Assembly (NCBI GenBank): GCA_037957365.1
Contig: JARHVA010006312.1
Span: 483,501 to 547,500 of the forward strand
Direction: 5' to 3'
Source: Torreya grandis
Taxonomy: Eukaryota > Streptophyta > Pinopsida > Cupressales > Taxaceae
Length of the DNA: 64,000 nucleotides
The notes beneath the pieces were generated by a model that saw nothing but the letters and a program-made list of their open reading frames with translations, did no database searches and was not told where the DNA came from. Within the stretch, counting starts at the first letter, position 1, and every line of letters starts with the position of its first letter. The translations under genes were made by a program, and so were the position numbers. This document shows positions 49,199 through 60,150 of this stretch, piece after piece.

Positions 49199-50112
49199 CA
49201 AATGGAGAGATCCACCTTGATCAAACCTCTCCACTAAGCGCTTTTGGACCCCAAAAGCGTGGTCTCCATTTAAAATGCTTTTGCAAAAACATCATTGCAA
49301 CATATCATAGTAACGATTCAAAATTCAAATTGAATCTTTGAAATGTTAGCGAGAAAAAATCTGCCCATTGCCACATTGTGGATAGAAACACTGCTTGCTC
49401 AAATGTCACATTTCAAAAATAGTGCATTTGCCAATCACTGTAAATTTTTCACCAAGTGCAACTGCAAACCAATTTATTAGTGTAATAATTTTACATGCTA
49501 TTTGTAACCACAATTGACAGTTACAATAAAATTATCAAAAATGAATAATGGTCTTAGATAATGTGCAAATATCATGCATGGCTACAAATAGTTTGTATAA
49601 TTAGTACACTTACAAATGGTATCCATAAAGGGTCTAATAAGCCTCTATTTACACAATATAAAAGACAACATATAAAATGCAATGTAAATTTCTCAAAATA
49701 GACATACTGCTCATGTCCATATAAACTGCATATACTATTGTCAAGGTTTAAAAATGAAGTTTCAAAATCCCAAACATGAGAAAATATTCCAAGTATGTTT
49801 AACCTGTCCCTTGGTTGTTCTCTACGGGCCACTCCAATAAACCATATCAACATTCAAAGCATGGTGAATGTCCTTTATGCATACAAAAAAGATCCCAAAA
49901 TTGCTTTACAACATGAATGCATCCACTAATCATGACAACATGAATGTCAAAAATTGTTTACCAACCCTCTTAATCAAATTTTCTTGATTAGTTGGTGAGA
50001 TTTCTTAAGTGGATTTAGTAACATTTGTATGAGTTGATTTAACTTCATTAATTACCTCATTGATAGGTTTATAGGCCATCTTAATCTTACCATTTCTAGG
50101 ATGGTGTGATGG
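49199..50112 (-). other. Element Y 3' internal non-coding region with hairpin
   Basis: The stretch between the Gag-like frame and the 3' LTR shows no domain on the minus strand. A perfect 9-base-arm inverted repeat, cgcttttgg-acc-ccaaaagcg (49239-49259), lies 40 bases from the LTR. The purine run before the LTR is poor, so a polypurine tract cannot be named with confidence. A 93-codon minus open frame at 49572-49853 has no recognised feature. Confidence 0.5.
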
Positions 50113-50970
50113 TTGAAGTCTCTAACACTTTTCAACCCGATGTTCACTCCTGTTACAATGAGTACAAAACCTTTTGTCCACTCTATTGGAAAACATATTC
50201 TTATTGCTACTCTCAGAACTCTATCTAGGAGAATAGTTTTTCAAAATCTTTCCTACCAAAGATTAACGTTTCCAACATTTGGCTACATAATGATTAGACA
50301 ATCCATAAAAATTGCATGGATAAACGTGCCACAAATTTTGTGTACCATAATCAAAAGGAACATTGGAATATTTATGTTGTCTGGTAGAATTAGAATCAAC
50401 ATGATTACAAGTGTGGCAAAAAACATGTGTTTTACCTTCCATCCAAGAGGATTTACACTTCTCCATAACACATCTTGCTTCTACTTTCTCAGAGCATTCA
50501 CTTGTTTCATTCTGAATACCAGATATGTATCCTAACCCTACATGATTAGGCTTATTCTCTACCTGAATGGGGTTAGTATCACCTTGGCCATCTTTTCTTA
50601 GGCCTTTTCCATTAAATCCCATTTTAACAAGTAATTTTGAACCTATTCCTTTTGTATATTGTCCAAATTTACCAAAATTATTGTTACTAGATTCTTCATG
50701 GGAAGGAAAATCAATTGATGACTTACATACACTTACAATGTTTTCATCTGTCATAGTGCTTGCATCTATAGTGGAAGGCAAATCCTCCACTTTTCCACCA
50801 TTTTGTAGTTTTTCCATGAGCTCATCATTGGCTCGTAACTCCATTTTCATTTAGGAAATCTCCTCATCCAAGGAGTACAATCTTGCTCTCAGGAAAGCAT
50901 TCTCTTCCTAGATTTGTTGGTTATATGCTTCAAGCTCATCAAGCTTGGCTCTGTTTGATAACTTACCCAT
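50113..50970 (-). pseudogene. Element Y: coiled-coil, G-patch and double CCHC Gag-like protein
   Basis: The frame starts ATG at 50970 (MGKLSNRAKLDELEAYNQQ) with a heptad-like ENAFLRARL segment and two early stops at Gln positions. From 50850 a 195-codon open frame follows. Its residues 68-108 (50527-50649) form a G-patch: GIGSKLLVKMGFNGKGL, then GQG, then NKPNHVGLGY. One of the conserved Gly is Arg (GLR). A Cys/His region follows (CHTC), then CNFYGLSNHYVAKC, a CCHC knuckle whose second Cys is Tyr. After more stops in the same frame comes an intact CCHC knuckle CTHCNRSEHRVEKC (about 50127-50168). G-patches bind RNA or helicases and knuckles bind nucleic acid, so a nucleocapsid-like RNA-packaging role is inferred. 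Confidence 0.75.
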
Positions 50971-51053
50971 TACACCTGTCGAATCACAAAAATCAAAATA
51001 AATTCCAAAATAGAAGCAATAACAACAACCAACTATTAAATCCCATTGATCAA
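50971..51053 (-). other. Element Y leader between PBS and ORF
   Basis: A short A-rich leader (about 80 bases) with no other feature. Its brevity supports the ATG at 50970 as the start. Confidence 0.5.
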
Positions 51054-51070
51054 CCTAGCCTTGATACCAA
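51054..51070 (-). other. Primer-binding site of element Y
   Basis: The element strand reads TTGGTATCAAGGCTAGG, an initiator-Met type site, two bases inside the 5' LTR border at 51073. Confidence 0.85.
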
Positions 51071-51072
51071 CT

Positions 51073-52385
51073 TGATCCGTAAACTATGCTGATAAACTCA
51101 AAGTGAAGTTTTAAAAGTATGAATTTTGAATTTCTCAAAAAATATAGACAAATTCTTGAAAATACTCAAAAGAACTTACATATTTTTTGGCAAAGTATTC
51201 TTAGTTATCGAATTGGATTATAATTGTCAAAAGACTAATATCTTCCATTCACCAATAAAATTGGATTTTGTTTTTAAAAATTAAATGTCATAAGTTGTCA
51301 ATTTTTCAAATATTGCATGAGTTATTGATTAATTAAAAATTAGAATACTAAAAATAAAACATGCAATAATGAAAAATTACCACATGAAATTGATAACAGA
51401 GTTTGGCATTGATTGCCTACGTCTCTGGGTCTACCCAATAGTGAGGACTATTTCTATTAAATTTGCATAACGAATGGCTTACAAATTATTTGGAAATGTT
51501 GCACAACATCCCTCAGGCCTGATCTCTATCCAAGAATTCCACCTTCGTTGATAAACTCAATCTCAGTCACATGGAATCCTTCCTCAGTCTTCAACCCCTT
51601 CTGAATGTTCTTTGGTCCCTTCACTTCAACTATTGGTTTATACAAAAAAATAACATTCTCTTTCAATTAAAAATAATAACTGAAAGGCTTACCTTGTGTA
51701 TAGAGGTCAGAAATTGGATTAATATATGCTTGCTAAAGCCATCTCCAAGCTCTTATCTAGCTCTCGGCCTCTTAAAAATAAAACACAGTCAGATTTCCAT
51801 GTCAATACAAGTAGAAATTACTCCCTTTTATAACACTTCAACCACCGTGGCTGAAGTGGTCAAGGCCTTATCCTTTTAGGCGCCAGGTCTCAAGTTCAAA
51901 ACTACCTTCCTCCATTGTAGGTGCCTAGGGATGTGGGAAAGGGTGTCCTTCCTCCATGTCACTCAAGCTCTCCTTTTTAGGTGCCTTGACTCCTTCTTGG
52001 GTGCCAAGTTTGAATATTTCCTTTGGGTGGCATGATAGACATGGCAAGGTGGCATAGCATGCTTGAAAATTTCAAATAACATGTGATAAATAACACCTAA
52101 CCAATTTTTTTACCCCCTACTTATTTACCATGTGTCAAAAGGAGATTGGTCCACTTGGAATTTTTCAATAGTTCCACGTGTTGACCTTTGATAGGCCCAA
52201 ATGTCAAAATGTCCTCGAATCATGTGCCAAATGTCTCAAGTGACATTTTTTGAGAAATCTTCAAATGAGCATATCTTGAGCATTCGGACTCCATTTTGTG
52301 AACCGTGAAAAGTGTCAGAAAGCTCTCGATGAGATCTACAATGTGCAAGTGATTTGAACTAAATTTGAAAACTTTTATTTTTTCA
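51073..52385 (-). repeat. Element Y 5' LTR
   Basis: Plus-strand left end tgatccgtaaac, right end ttttattttttca. It equals the other LTR in length to within one base. Both termini are complete, so the unusual flanking duplication is not caused by truncation of this LTR. Confidence 0.92.
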
Positions 52386-52549
52386 TTTCAATTTCATTAT
52401 TTGGTTTTCATCTCAAGTTTTTTATTTTTCTTTTGGTTTGTTTTATTTTTTTTATTTGTACTTATTTTTAGATTATGATATATATGAAAATATCATAAAA
52501 AAATGATAGAACATAAATACAAAGGATTAAAAATATTTCCTTCAAGAGG
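52386..52549 (+). repeat. 164-base direct repeat flanking element Y, right copy
   Basis: Begins at the first base after element Y with tttcaatttcattatttgg and ends ccttcaagagg, continuing as ttatctcatt. It is the right partner of 47723-47886. Both copies are more similar to each other than to the corresponding part of LTR L' (about 63793-63955). Confidence 0.88.
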
Positions 52550-52832
52550 TTATCTCATTCATATCTTTCTCTATTAGATAGGTTAGATCAGATTATGACA
52601 ATCTGATTATTTTCATATGATTTAAGAAATATTATATTTATGAATTATAATAACATATTGTTCATTATTTGAATTACTTATTATTTCTCAGACCATTTAA
52701 TAAAACCCTTGCACATCTATAAGATCATTTGTGACCTATTAGATCCATATTATTAGACTACTATGATTTCATCTTAACCTTCATGTAGGCAAAAGGGTTG
52801 ATTCATTGACATGACAATTTTGATTATCAACA
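52550..52832 (+). repeat. LTR L, terminal part (right of nested element Y)
   Basis: Continues LTR L to its end ttgattatcaaca. The corresponding part of L' would begin near 63956 and runs off the window. Confidence 0.75.
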
Positions 52833-52836
52833 AATT

Positions 52837-52854
52837 TGGTGACTCTGCTAGGGA
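52837..52854 (+). other. Primer-binding site of element F
   Basis: tggtgactctgctaggga lies four bases after the LTR end. It closely resembles the Arg-tRNA type site TGGCGACTCTGCTGGGG used by Tat/Ogre-like plant Ty3 elements. Confidence 0.85.
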
Positions 52855-53379
52855 GTTTTTCAAAAAAATTATCATATTTTTATTTTTTTCTTTTTTTTAT
52901 CCGTGACCATTGGAAGTCCTCCTCCAATAATATAACCTTTAATAGACATTGTCAATGATCAAGTTGACATTACTTTTAATCTAAATTATTTTACATTGTA
53001 TAACATACCTTATGAGATACATCACATAATTGAAGTTATAAATGAGGAAGTATAAAGAAACAAAAATAAATAAATTAAAGTCAAGTATTTTGTGTGAGAC
53101 ATACTACCATATTCAAGAAACTAACCAACAAATCAGGTAGGATAGAGAATAGATCTTGCTTATTAATATTCAACTCAGAGTTTATTTTATTTTTGATTAT
53201 TTTCATCTTGAGGAGAATATATTTCCTACTAACCTTAATACAACTTTAGAGTTAAATCAGTCTATTCAATTAGTCAAATTTATTAAAAATTATAATGGGA
53301 GACTAAACACCTCAAATTTAAAAGATATAACAAAGAGCTCAAGACCTAATTCTAGGCCTCTAAATCAATAGAAATGAAG

Positions 53380-54700
53380 TTGAAGTAAATGATAATGAAG
53401 TAGATTCTGATGATGAAATAGCTCAAATTTTAGTGAATCCTTGGATTCACAAAAATCCTATTAATATTGGTACTCATCTAAGTAAACCTCCTTAATTAAA
53501 AGGTCTTAATATTCCTAAGTTCTCTAGAAGTCTCAATGAATTGTGGGAGGATCATTTGCATGATTTTAGATTAATTTGTAAAACTTTAGGAATTTTATAT
53601 GAAAAATTGTCTCTTAGAGCTTTTTTAATCAAACATTAGATGGAAAAGCTTATCAATATTTCATTAGTCTTCCATCTAATGTTATTTGTACTTGGAATGA
53701 TATTGGAGAATGGTTATAAATTTGTTTTGATAAACCTAAATAAGATTTGGACCTAGTTTATGAATTAGTAAATATTTATATAGATCCATGAGAAACCATT
53801 TATCATTTTATTAGTAAAATCACTAGATTATGATAAAATATCTCACATGAAGTTAGAGCTATGAAAATATTGTCTAGACTATAGTTTTGAAATACTTTAA
53901 AGTATAAAATGGGTTTAGAAGATAGGGATGTTATGGATTACAATGAAACTATAAATTTTTGTATTGAGTATGAAAATAAGTTAAAACATGTCATTTTTAA
54001 TGATAGAACTACTATAGGTTTAAATTTTGATAATGTATAAATTTTAAAAGCCATTCATAGTCTTGGCAATGATTTGGTTACCATCAAAAGACAACTAGAT
54101 GCTAAGCCATTATTAGGTAAATATTCATTTTCTAAAAGGGGTAAAACTAAAGAAAAGTTTCATTATTATAATGTTTTTGAATCGGATCACAATCCTAGCA
54201 CATGTATAGCTATGTAAAAATTTGAAAAATACACTCAAGGAACAGATATTATTTCCATTGATATTACTAACACTATAAGTTAGATCTACAAATGCTTATA
54301 TTGTTAATACAAGATAAAAAGATTATTTTAATAAAAAAGATAACACAACTAACAATTAATCTAATTCTAAAAATATTGATAAAGACAAAGGTACGCAAAA
54401 TTATGTTGCATCTAATCATGCTATAATTAATTCTAAAAAAAATAATCCTTTATCTACTGGATTTAATAATACTCAATATCATCCATATAAACCCAAGAAT
54501 TACACACATAAATTTATAGATGTAGGAGATTATAATATTATAGATGATTTGGCTACTATAAAAGCATGATTTTTATTACTATAGGCTATTGGTTTACCAA
54601 GATAGCTTGAGAAAATCAATGATGCCATTAAAAAACCAAATCCTAAGGATATATTAGGATTTCAAGAAGAAAATAAGAATAATAAACAGTCATAATTTGA
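53380..54700 (+). pseudogene. Element F: Ty3 (Tat/Ogre-like) Gag remnant
   Basis: Frames give NEVEVNDNEVDSDDEIAQIL, NPWIHKNPINIGTHLSKPP, LKGLNIPKFS, DHLHDFRLICKTLGI, then (shifted) SLPSNVI-like and TWNDIGEWL, a VNIYIDP and SKITRL part, HEVRAMKILSR, LEDRDVMDYNETINFCIEYE, LNFDNV and IHSLGNDLVTIKRQLDAKPL, then a basic SKRGKTKEKFHYYNVFESDH tail with a degraded Cys/His region. The pattern is Retrotrans_gag of the plant Tat type. The upstream part (52855-53380) is leader and broken N-terminus. Stops at Gln are frequent. Confidence 0.78.
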
Positions 54701-54827
54701 TGTTTTTTCTCAAATATATGATCCCCCTACTTTTTATATCCCACCCTTTTATGTATCAATTGAAATTGCTAGTAAAATCATAATATTTGTATTCTAGATG
54801 CTGATGCTTTAAACAATATAGTGAAAA
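54701..54827 (+). pseudogene. Element F: start of aspartic protease, cut at the active site
   Basis: FDVFSQIYDPPTFYIPPFYV is the usual strand before the retropepsin of Tat-like elements. A shifted frame then gives ICILDADALNNIVKTSGF, where LDAGASNN is expected, so the active-site box reads DADAL. Immediately after it the sequence becomes block X'. The rest of protease, RT, RNase H and integrase is absent. Confidence 0.65.
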
Positions 54828-56605
54828 CAAGTGGTTTTGAAAGTATAAGTGGTGATTAATGAAAAAATATTTAGTATTTATATGATTAAGATGTGCAAAA
54901 AGATAGTTGTTTGTAGTTTGACTTGGTTGTTTGAGCAATGACACCTTTTAGTTTCACTTTATCTATTTTAGTTATAAATGATGTAATTTTTATGTTAATG
55001 TTGATATATGAGGAGGTTTGCATTGTCTTGTCTATTTTGCATAAACAAATTGATCAATTAAATCTTGCTAATATGCTTATTAAATATTATTTTATGATTC
55101 ATTAGATTAATTATCAATCTCATAAAGGTTACTAATCATATTGAGAATGATATATTATCTTGATATCATTTCCATTTTATATATGATTATTGTGGCCAAG
55201 GTAATAAGATTATAAGTTTGATTTAAATCTATCATATATATTAAACTTATTGATAGGTATGCCTAAATTTCTATGTGAATATCTAAACCTAAGTGCTAAA
55301 TATAAGGATTAAGTTACTAAATGATATTATTATCATGACAAATTTTCATAGGTGGTGGAATGAAATTTTATGGTATGTAACATCACATATTAACTATGAA
55401 GATAATTAAGGCTGTAATTCAAAGTTTGAACCTCATCTAGGTATTGTGGTGGTGCCACCAAAGTCATTTCAAATAAGGTAATGTTAATGCACTAGTGTGG
55501 ATTTTCTATGTAGATTTCATTGGGATTTGTTATAATCCTAGACATTACTTGCATTGAATGTTTAATTACTCACATTAATCTTGATGAATTGGTGGGTTAC
55601 TTGGAAAAGGATTTAGTTACACTTAAATTTAGAAATGTTTTGTTTAGCTTTGTTGAGCTACTAAACTAGTGTGTGATATAATAGATGACCAATTAAAATT
55701 GAAAACATAACTACAAGTGGTTAATGTGAAGTTTGGCATATAAAAAGGTAGATATTTCATAATTATTAGTCATTTACAAAGCTTATAGGTAGAAGAGAAG
55801 TTTTGTAAATAGAACAAAGAAAAAGATTGAGATTGTAAAGTTTTGTGCATCTTGTTCATTGTAATCAAGTATAAATATTTATGGTTGGAATCATCCTTAC
55901 TCATGTCATTAATATGTAAATAGTTGGGTAAATCATAATAATAATCAACAAAAAGAAGGCATTATTCCACAAAGGAATGCTAAAAAGGGTCAAATTTTTA
56001 GTGGCCATAGAGGTGCTAGAGTTTTTTTCCAGACCCTATTCATGGTACCTACATGTTTATTCATTTTTATGCATCTAACCTTGACTTATGGAATGTACTA
56101 AAATATTTGCTATCCAATAATATATTAGATTACAAAAATATAGGCTAGATATGTCCTCCTTGGAGAGATCATCCTCATAGATGAGGAACTCCAAGTAGTT
56201 ATTATCAACATATGTATAATGCTCTATAGTCTGAACCCCATAATTCACTTGAGCATAGAGTACCTACTTCTAAAAATGAACTTTAGTTGACTGCAAAATT
56301 GCATCCACATTCTCTTGTGCCTTTGAGTACCAAACCTCCATCACCTAAACCTGTGAATAAACTTTTAGGGTGTTATAAATTAAGTCTTGATAAATTTCCA
56401 CCTTACTCACATGAGTAAGACATGGTTGTTTCTTGTGATCACAAGGATGGTTAAAATTGTAAATATGTTAGTTGATGGTGAAGATAATGAGTTGGGTATG
56501 AAACTAGTTAAGTTCCTTATGATTACAATGAATTATACTAAATACATAATAAATAAATGCCATCCTTTGATGTTATTATATATTGATGATTTTTTATTTG
56601 ATATG
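54828..56605 (+). repeat. Block X': 3' internal region of element F (copy 2)
   Basis: Collinear with 44538-46362 over its length. The final 35 bases before LTR L' lie at 62431-62464 on the other side of the LINE. The first 1.2 kb is non-coding. The last part carries the second copy of the unrecognised 3' ORF. Confidence 0.85.
56140..56605 (+). pseudogene. Conserved 3' ORF of block X' (copy 2)
   Basis: + frames give CPPWRDHPH, LQSEPHNSLEHRVPTSKNEL-like, AKLHPHSLVPLSTKPPSPKP, NKLLGCYKLSLDKFPPYSHE, then ITRMVKIVNMLVDGEDNELG, MKLVKFLMITMNYTKYI. These are the same segments in the same order as the block X ORF. A deletion removes the part equivalent to SSRGKMHTTS. The reading is interrupted near 56605 by the LINE. 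Confidence 0.5.
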
Positions 56606-56689
56606 GTAAATTCTAGGTTTTATAGGGACCTAGAACCACAAGAGTGTTTTACAAAAGTTTAAACATGCCAACTAGGGCCAAGAAACCAA

Positions 56690-57950
56690 AAAGCAAAAAA
56701 TAGTGCTTAAAGTAGAATCAAAAATAGGAGGAAGGAACCTTCTGAGGCTCTTTAGCTTTAGTAGTGTCCTTTTCTAGGATTCTCAATTTGTCCTTTGAAA
56801 TTTTTCCATAGGTACAATTTTTGAGGCCTTCAACTACTTCGCTAGGAAGGATCATTCTAGATGTTTTTTACCTTTTACGTATAGGGGGGATAGTTTAGGG
56901 AGAACTCCTTTGGGCGAGCTCAAGTGGGATTTCAAAACCTTAGGAGAAGTCATAACAGGGGTCTAAGGGGGTTGTGCATAGTGAATAAAGGCTTTGACAA
57001 TTGCTTCATCCTGTTTATGTAAAGCATTCTAATCTTGGATAAGTTTGGCTATGCCAAAACCACCTTGTTTCACCTTAGAGTTAAATTTTTCTAGAAGATA
57101 TTTATTTCTTTCCAAAACCTTCATAACCATGGCCTTCCCTTTCCAATAATATTTTATAGGGGTCCTTATTTCAATTGGTTTTGGTTTGGGGATGGATAAT
57201 AATTTGAGAGGGAAGTCATCCAGGGGGACTATGATAAACTATTTTGGGGGGTGCAGTCAAACAACTGGTGGGATCCTTTAGTAGGATCCTTCTCATGGGA
57301 TTTGTCTTGGGAGTCCTCCATAGAGGAATAACCCCCAAGGGGGACATCCTGACCTAATAAATCTTGGCCATGATTAACAAGGAGGATGGCCAGGCCTTGA
57401 TGCAGAATGGGATTGGTATCATTAACTTGGTGAAGTAGGACAATGTTCTTAAGGGACTTAAGCAAGAAATAGGGTAGACTAATCTTATACCCAATGAAAT
57501 GATTTATAATATGGAAATGGTGAGAGAATATTATTGTATATTTACCTTCTAACATCATATATCACATGATCTGAAGGCAAATTTATGGCCAGTAACATGG
57601 GAGGTCAGCCTGAGGGAACACTTTCTTATCTGTCTACATGAAATCATTTGTTATTAATAACCATTGAATGGAATCTTTCTTTTTTGAATATTCCTTTAAT
57701 TTTTTGGAACCTATGCATGACATGCCAATGGTGTCATTGATGAACTCCTTTAAGACATTAATGGTAATGCCATGTATGGAAACTTTTTGCTTCATCCAAT
57801 CCACCATGAAGTCTTGGGAAATCTCAACATTATGCTCAGTGACCCATTCCATAAATTTTGAGACTCCCCTTTTTGAGCTTCTTCTAAAATTTATTTTACT
57901 CATGAACCTCTTTACATGATGTTGGTTCCAGTTGATCCCTATCACCACCT
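56690..57950 (-). pseudogene. Extra ORF downstream of the LINE RNase H (putative plant transposon protein-like)
   Basis: The frame opens at 57948 (104 codons open) with FMSKINFRRSSKRGVSKFM, VEISQDFMVDWMKQKVSIHG, ITINVLKEFINDTIGM. It continues with SKKKDSIQWLL and then 57558-57229 (HHFHIINHFIGYKISLPYFL, then NPILHQGLAILLVNHGQDLL). A Lys-rich coiled end follows (VMKVLERNKYLLEKFNSKVK) near 57100. The motif V-x-I-H-G-x-x-I-x-x-x-x-I-N-x-x-I-G resembles the domain of plant proteins annotated as putative plant transposon protein. It is collinear with the LINE and on the same strand. It might be part of the LINE transcript, a transduced segment or an older element beneath it. Function unknown. Confidence 0.45.
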
Positions 57951-58234
57951 ATGTAGACTAGGAATATAGAGTCGAACTAAGAGATATGAAGCTTATACAT
58001 GGGGTAGAGATGAGAAAGATATAAATGGGTAGGAATTCCTACTGGGAACTCATAAAAATAATTAAGACCCCTTATTTCAAAATTATTATAGATCAATTTG
58101 ATTAACATCAACCCCATCATGGTAAGATCATGCACATGTGGAGAGATGGATTTTTTAATCTGCATTGGTAATTTTATTATATATGGTGTTAAGGACATTA
58201 GAGGGAATTCTACCTACATCATGATAGTTTTTTA
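57951..58234 (-). other. Junction between LINE RNase H and extra ORF
   Basis: Frames such as SPHVHDLTMMGLMLIKLIYN and FEIRGLNYFYEFPVGIPTHL are open for 73 codons (57977-58198). I cannot assign them to the RNase H tail or to the start of the next protein. Confidence 0.35.
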
Positions 58235-58650
58235 AAAAGTGGAGATTGACCCTAATATTGGCAAGGAGGTTATCCACCCTATTTCCTTCCTTATAGGTGT
58301 GTATGAGTTAAAAATGAGGTATACCTTTAAGAGGTGCTTTGTGTAATTGAATATGTCATTAATAGTGTAAGAGGGATTAGTTTTTCCTTTTAAAGCATTA
58401 AGGATGTTCAATGACTCTCCCTCAATAATGATCCTATTATGGTTGATGTTTTCCACCAACTATATGCCCCAAAGATCTACCTTGGCCTTAGCTAGGTGGT
58501 TTATTTTAATACCCATGGGTTCCACATACACCACCAACATCTCCCCTTTAAAATTCCTTTTAATGCCTCCTCTCCCTGAAGGGCCTAGGTTGCCCTTAGA
58601 GGCACCATCAAAATTTAATTTCACCCCAACATTTGGAGGATATTTCCATT
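58235..58650 (-). pseudogene. LINE: C-terminal RNase H
   Basis: The minus strand reads IKFDGASKGNLGPSGRGGI, EMLVVYVEPMGIKIN, LAKAKVDLWGI, INHNRIIIEGESLNILNALK, then INDIFNYTKHLL. This is the plant LINE-type RNase H. The first Asp (FDGA) is present. The expected Glu in the AE-F-A helix reads KAKV, and the Asp in the EGDS strand is Glu (EGES), so catalysis is lost. It would remove RNA after target-primed reverse transcription. Confidence 0.8.
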
Positions 58651-60150
58651 TGGTGTGCTTGTGGATTAAATATTTTGAGGAAGAATGTAAGACCTATTAG
58701 AGATCCCAGTTTTTGAGACTGAGTATAGCCAAATGGGGCAAGTTTTTTTATATTTAGGTGGGAAAGAATTCTATTTCTCTGAGATGGCCTAGAAGAGATG
58801 GGAGAAGACATCATTTAGTTGGTACCTTTTATTGAGGAAGAGGCCATCATTATGAATTTTACACATGCACTAAAACCAATTAGGGAGGGAAAGATGCCAA
58901 AGGAAAACTAGGGAAGGTAAATTCCAAGGAGGACCCCATTGCATGATCAGATGTAAGATATTGTTTTGTTTGACCTAAGTCACGCTAAGATGATTTAAAA
59001 ACCAATTAAATAGGGTCAAACTAAGGTGACAATCCAAAAAAATATGGTGAATAGAATCTTTCACACTTCAATAGATTAGGCACCTATTTAGGACAATCAA
59101 TCCCCTTTTGGCTAAGTTATCTATAGTTAGAATTTTATTTTGTGACACTAGCCAAAAGAAGAAATTAACTTTGGGAGTTAGGTGTTTTACCCAATAGTTT
59201 TTCTAGAGATTCTAGTTACTTTCCAAGCTTAGGTTGGTGGCATGTCCTGAAGCCACTGAGTAGGATCCATTGTCTTCCATCTACTAGACAAAATAATCTT
59301 CTTTTTGGATGGAAAGGATGTGGACCTATCCTAGAGCTAGGTTGAAATTTTGAATGGCCTAAGATTCTTATAGAGTTATATATTGACTACGGTGGAATTT
59401 CCAACACTTTATTCCTCCCTTGATTTCATAGTAATCCTTTAATTTGGAGCCCCATCTTTGATTAATTTTATTGTACCACCCATACCAAGTCCTCTTGGTG
59501 GAAAGGGGGGTGGGGGATATCCATGCATCTTTAAAAAAATCAATTTTCTTGCCATTTCCAATTTTCCATAAGATGCCATTCTTTAAGAGATCCTTGTAGC
59601 TAGAAATGGCTTTCTAGAAGGTTAAATCATCAACAGAGCCTTCTTCCCATAGGAATTCATCCTCTTCCACTGCTTCTAGGTATTTTGCCTTCAGGATTCT
59701 TAACCATTTACAATTATTCTTCATCAAGCACCAACACATTTTTTTCCAATAGGGCTCTATTCATGGATTTTATGCTTTTCAGATTAAGGCTTCCATTAGC
59801 TTCTAGGAGGAAGAATTTTTCCCATGTAACCAAGTTGAATTTGAATATTTATTTAGTGCCTTTCCACATGAATTTTTTTTGAATTTTTTCAATTCTATAT
59901 GAAATATTGGATGACATATTAAAGATAGACATTTTATATACTGGGATGCTTTGACTAGATGCCTTAAGGAGCTAGTATTTCCTTGCTTGGGTGAAGAGGT
60001 GTCCTTTCCATCCTACTAGTTTGCTTTGGATGTGATAAATTAATGGATTAAAAAGTTGGGAGTCTAATTTTATAACAAAAAAGGAATACGTATGTGAGTT
60101 TCTAGCAATTTTCCCACTTGACATTGAAGGATTTTAACAATTCTTCTTTG
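58651..60150 (-). pseudogene. LINE: thumb/linker and zf-RVT cysteine-rich region
   Basis: Broken frames include KVNFFFWLVSQNKILTIDNL, AKRGLIVLNRCLIY and HHIFLDCHLSLTLFNWFLN (about 59030-59180 in plus coordinates). This matches the zf-RVT pattern (W-x-x-L, C-x-x-C, H-x-x-x-x-C). Upstream parts (59200-60150) hold a decayed thumb and the GSKLKDYYEIKGGIKCWKF segment. Typical spacing for plant L1-like elements. Confidence 0.7.

Larger units (their letters stand above)
47887..52385 (-). mobile_element. Element Y: complete short LTR retrotransposon encoding a G-patch/zinc-knuckle protein (minus strand)
   Basis: LTRs of 1312 and 1313 bases (47887-49198 and 51073-52385) have TG and CA ends. A PBS of initiator-Met type lies inside the right LTR and a single Gag-like frame is on the minus strand. 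There is no protease, RT or integrase, so it is non-autonomous. By hand count about 6 % of the first ~385 LTR positions differ, making it the youngest element here. It is inserted in LTR L and is flanked by a 164-base direct duplication of L instead of a 5-base target duplication. Confidence 0.88.

Noticed and set aside
50113..50535. 140-codon + strand open frame
   Set aside because: It is the antisense of the G-patch/zinc-knuckle frame on the minus strand, which has identifiable domains.
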